Shown: piece by piece, positions 15,252 through 16,573 of the stretch
Numbering within the stretch: position 1 is the first letter of the stretch
How the letters are laid out: each line of letters starts with the position of its first letter
DNA from: Planctomycetaceae bacterium UBA6163
Lineage (GTDB): Bacteria; Planctomycetota; Planctomycetia; Pirellulales; Pirellulaceae
Reading direction: 5' to 3'
DNA: 16,573 nucleotides
Assembly: GCA_002428205.1 (NCBI GenBank)
Contig: DIUH01000359.1
Span: 14,121-30,693 of the forward strand
The notes under the pieces: model-generated
Told to the model about the DNA's origin: nothing
The model's database searches: none
What the model saw: the letters and a program-made list of their open reading frames with translations, nothing else
Translations under genes and position numbers: made by a program

Positions 15252-15279
15252 TAGACAAAGCCTCCGGAATCTGTAGAAT
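15252..15279 (+). promoter_or_regulatory. Good sigma-70-type promoter in front of the small-RNA candidate
   Basis: TAGACA (15252-15257) and TAGAAT (15274-15279) each differ from consensus by one base, with a 16-nt spacer. Expected start is near 15286, leading straight into stem-loops and a terminator but no gene of usual size. Confidence 0.5.
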
Positions 15280-15285
15280 GTCCTT

Positions 15286-15420
15286 CATACCTGCCAGCCA
15301 GAAAAGATCTGTCGTCCGTTTTGATCCCCCCTTGGGACGACCCTCTGGCTCTGACTTTTGAAAAAAATGGAGGCGATAGCACGGGTTTCTCATCTGTAAT
15401 TGCTATCGCCTCCATTTTTT
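15286..15420 (+). ncRNA. Candidate small RNA (about 135 nt), not matched to a known family
   Basis: A predicted transcript bounded by the promoter at 15252-15279 and the terminator at 15362-15420. Its first half folds into a long hairpin: AGCCAGA (15296-15302) pairs with TCTGGCT (15344-15350), and GTCGTCC (15311-15317) pairs with GGACGAC (15335-15341), with a C-rich apical loop. A single-stranded linker then leads to the terminator stem. It does not resemble tmRNA, RNase P RNA or SRP RNA, and I cannot place it in the 6S family. The alternative is a 72-codon frame (15143-15361) that stops exactly at the terminator but lacks a ribosome site and recognisable composition. The 5' end is an estimate. 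Confidence 0.4.
15362..15420. terminator. Strong bidirectional intrinsic terminator
   Basis: A perfect 20-bp inverted repeat: an A6 run plus TGGAGGCGATAGCA at 15362-15381, and its complement ending in T6 at 15401-15420, with a 19-nt loop. A U-tract exists on either strand. No protein gene ends here: the flanking genes both start on their nearer sides, diverging from it. Confidence 0.85.
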
Positions 15421-15467
15421 CATTTGATCTCTATCCCTGATAAATGCGGCCTGTTGTGCCGCTCGAC

Positions 15468-15494
15468 TTGCCATCCGTGACATCGGTGTATGAT
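15468..15494 (+). promoter_or_regulatory. Possible promoter of the cupredoxin-like gene
   Basis: TTGCCA (15468-15473) and TATGAT (15489-15494) are separated by 15 nt, shorter than the ideal 17, and end 62 nt before the ATG at 15557. Confidence 0.4.
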
Positions 15495-15556
15495 GGTGAG
15501 GTGAAAAAGGGACAGACTTCCCCACATTACCCACCCTCACAAAAGAGAATTTACTG

Positions 15557-16324
15557 ATGCGAATCGCATTTGCATTGGCCGCATTGTTTGTCGCGGCTCC
15601 AATTTTCGCCCAAGAAACGGGCACCTTAAAGGCCAAGTTCATTTACGGCGGCGCGGCGTTCAAGCCAGAACCGGTCAACGTCAACAAGGACGTTGAGTTC
15701 TGCGGCAAGCATCCGCTGATCAACGAGAAACTGCTGGTCGATGCGGAAAGCAAAGGTATCCAAAACGTGGTCCTCTATGTCTTCACCGGACGTGGCGGAT
15801 CGAAGTTGCCACCCCAAAAACCGACCAACGCGACTTACGAGTTGGCCAACGACAAGTGCCGGTTCGAGCCACGGATTGTTGTCCTACAAGCTGGCGATTC
15901 GCTGAAAATCACCAACCCTGATGCTGTCGGACACAACGCCAACTTGAACTTCTTCGTTAACCCGGCTCAAAACATCACGATCCCGCCAGGTGCCGAAAAG
16001 GTCGTCAAAGTCGAAAAGGCTGAACCAGCCCCGATTCCTGTCGATTGCAACATCCACCCATGGATGCGAGCTTACGTGATCGCCTTGGATCACCCGTTCG
16101 TCAGCGTGAGCGACAAGAACGGAGAAATTGAGATCAAGGGCTTGCCAGCGGGTGAAAAGCTGAGCTTCCGTCTTTATCACGAAGCGGCATCCGGCATCAA
16201 AGAAGTCTTGATCGACGGCAAAGCGACACCGCTGAAGAAGAACGTTCTCGAACTCGACATCAAGAGCGGCATGAACGATCTCGGCACGATCACGATCCCA
16301 GCGGATGCGTTGTCTGCCAAATAA
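15557..16324 (+). CDS. Exported cupredoxin-like (plastocyanin/azurin-fold) protein
   Basis: A 255-residue protein with a signal peptide (MRIAFALAALFVAAPIFA, cleavage near 18/19). Residues 105-175 follow the cupredoxin pattern: RIVVLQAGDSLKITNPDAVG leads to His126 in GHNANLN, and CNIHPWMRAYV (164-174) offers Cys164, His167 and Met170, a full type-1 copper ligand set with C-x2-H-x2-M spacing. Two more cysteines (49, 101) precede it, perhaps forming a disulfide. Residues 176-215 (FVSVSDKNGEIEIKGLPAGE and the following strand) resemble a transthyretin/carboxypeptidase-regulatory beta domain, frequently fused to this type of protein in planctomycetes (from memory). Role inferred: periplasmic electron carrier or copper protein; the redox partner is unknown. 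AAGAGAA lies about 8 nt before ATG 15557, and a clear terminator follows, so it is a single-gene transcript. Confidence 0.85.
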   Translation: MRIAFALAALFVAAPIFAQETGTLKAKFIYGGAAFKPEPVNVNKDVEFCGKHPLINEKLLVDAESKGIQNVVLYVFTGRGGSKLPPQKPTNATYELANDKCRFEPRIVVLQAGDSLKITNPDAVGHNANLNFFVNPAQNITIPPGAEKVVKVEKAEPAPIPVDCNIHPWMRAYVIALDHPFVSVSDKNGEIEIKGLPAGEKLSFRLYHEAASGIKEVLIDGKATPLKKNVLELDIKSGMNDLGTITIPADALSAK

Positions 16325-16355
16325 ATCGGTTTGCAATCAGATCAAATCGCATAAG

Positions 16356-16394
16356 CGACTCGGCACAACATTTCCGTTGGGCCGGGTCGTTTTT
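16356..16394 (+). terminator. Intrinsic terminator of the cupredoxin-like gene
   Basis: CGACTCGGC (16356-16364) pairs with GCCGGGTCG (16381-16389) through one G-U pair, and CAAC (16366-16369) pairs with GTTG (16376-16379) inside, around a 6-nt loop. It is followed directly by TTTTT (16390-16394). It lies 31 nt after the stop codon. Confidence 0.88.
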
Positions 16395-16488
16395 CGTAGG
16401 CCGTAACAAGCGCAGCGCAGTTACGGCATAGCGTGCGACGCGATGCGATCGGATTGCCGTAACTGCGCTGCGCTTGTTACGGCCTACG
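16395..16488. repeat. 94-bp giant palindrome of two inverted repeat units
   Basis: The 32-bp unit at 16396-16427 is perfectly inverted at 16456-16487. Including flanking matches the arms are 34 bp (16395-16428 and 16455-16488) around a 26-nt centre. A third unit lies at 6776-6807. Each arm can also fold alone (GCCGTAAC/GTTACGGC). It begins directly after the U-tract of the preceding terminator. Confidence 0.9.
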
Positions 16489-16573
16489 GGTTACGGGTTA
16501 CGGAGTTGCGCCAGCGGCTCTTTTTGCGGGCAGGACAACCCGGGTAGTCGCTTCGGGTAACTCCTAGAACTAT
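16489..16573. other. Right edge, no gene visible
   Basis: The heptamer TACGGGT is repeated directly after the palindrome (16485-16499). The remaining bases show nothing recognisable. Confidence 0.4.

Noticed and set aside
15143..15361. A 72-codon + frame ending exactly at the strong terminator
   Set aside because: Tempting because of the position of its stop, but it has no ribosome site, and the good promoter at 15252-15279 lies inside it. A non-coding RNA explains the signals better. Kept as the alternative explanation.
15133..15393. An 86-codon minus frame in the purD upstream region
   Set aside because: No start signal or family resemblance; it would cross the terminator hairpin at 15362-15420 right at its own beginning.

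Overview
The window looks like a chromosomal segment from a planctomycete, most likely of the Pirellulaceae (Rhodopirellula/Blastopirellula type). I infer this from gene content and style, not from a marker comparison. Genes are mostly single and scattered, with long spacers and few clear Shine-Dalgarno sites. purD stands alone. The membrane protein at 3698-4804 carries an 'F-x-I-x-D-L-x3-T-T-L-V-A-V-L' segment, and the secreted copper-protein-like gene carries CNIHPWM; both are types I associate with this phylum. Rho has a long Gly/Arg-rich N-terminus.

Layout. 1-1288 (-) is the 5' part of a primary sigma factor (rpoD), cut by the window edge, behind a spacer of about 820 bp. 2112-2627 (+) is a small double-CxxC membrane protein. 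2791-3642 (+) is an exported Cys-cluster/coiled-coil protein, convergent with a multi-spanning membrane protein (3698-4804, -); a strong hairpin sits at the junction. 4859-5959 (+) is a degenerate shikimate-dehydrogenase-like protein, followed 15 bp later by a SMUG1-type uracil-DNA glycosylase (5975-6769, +). The 775-bp spacer up to 7545 is a mosaic of palindromic repeats. 7545-8933 (-) is a chemoreceptor-like protein with a His-rich membrane domain, preceded in the same direction by a membrane-anchored thioredoxin-fold protein (9001-9612, -). A spacer with a second copy of a 92-bp repeat follows. Next come an APC-family permease (10126-11478, -), tRNA-Ser(GGA) (11579-11661, -), rho (11675-13027, -) and purD (13769-15067, -). 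Between purD and the last gene lies a promoter-like sequence, a stem-loop region and a perfect 20-bp terminator hairpin with no protein gene attached, which I propose as a small RNA. The last gene (15557-16324, +) is an exported cupredoxin-like protein with its own terminator, followed by a giant palindrome made of two inverted copies of a repeat also found at 6776.

How the genes work together. There is no large operon. Probable co-transcribed pairs are 4859/5975 (+), 9612 to 7545 (-) and rho with the tRNA-Ser behind it. The core genes (rpoD, rho, purD, tRNA) are ordinary. The points most worth following are the AroE-like pseudoenzyme, the His-rich sensor paired with the thioredoxin-like protein, the orphan small-RNA candidate and the repeat families.
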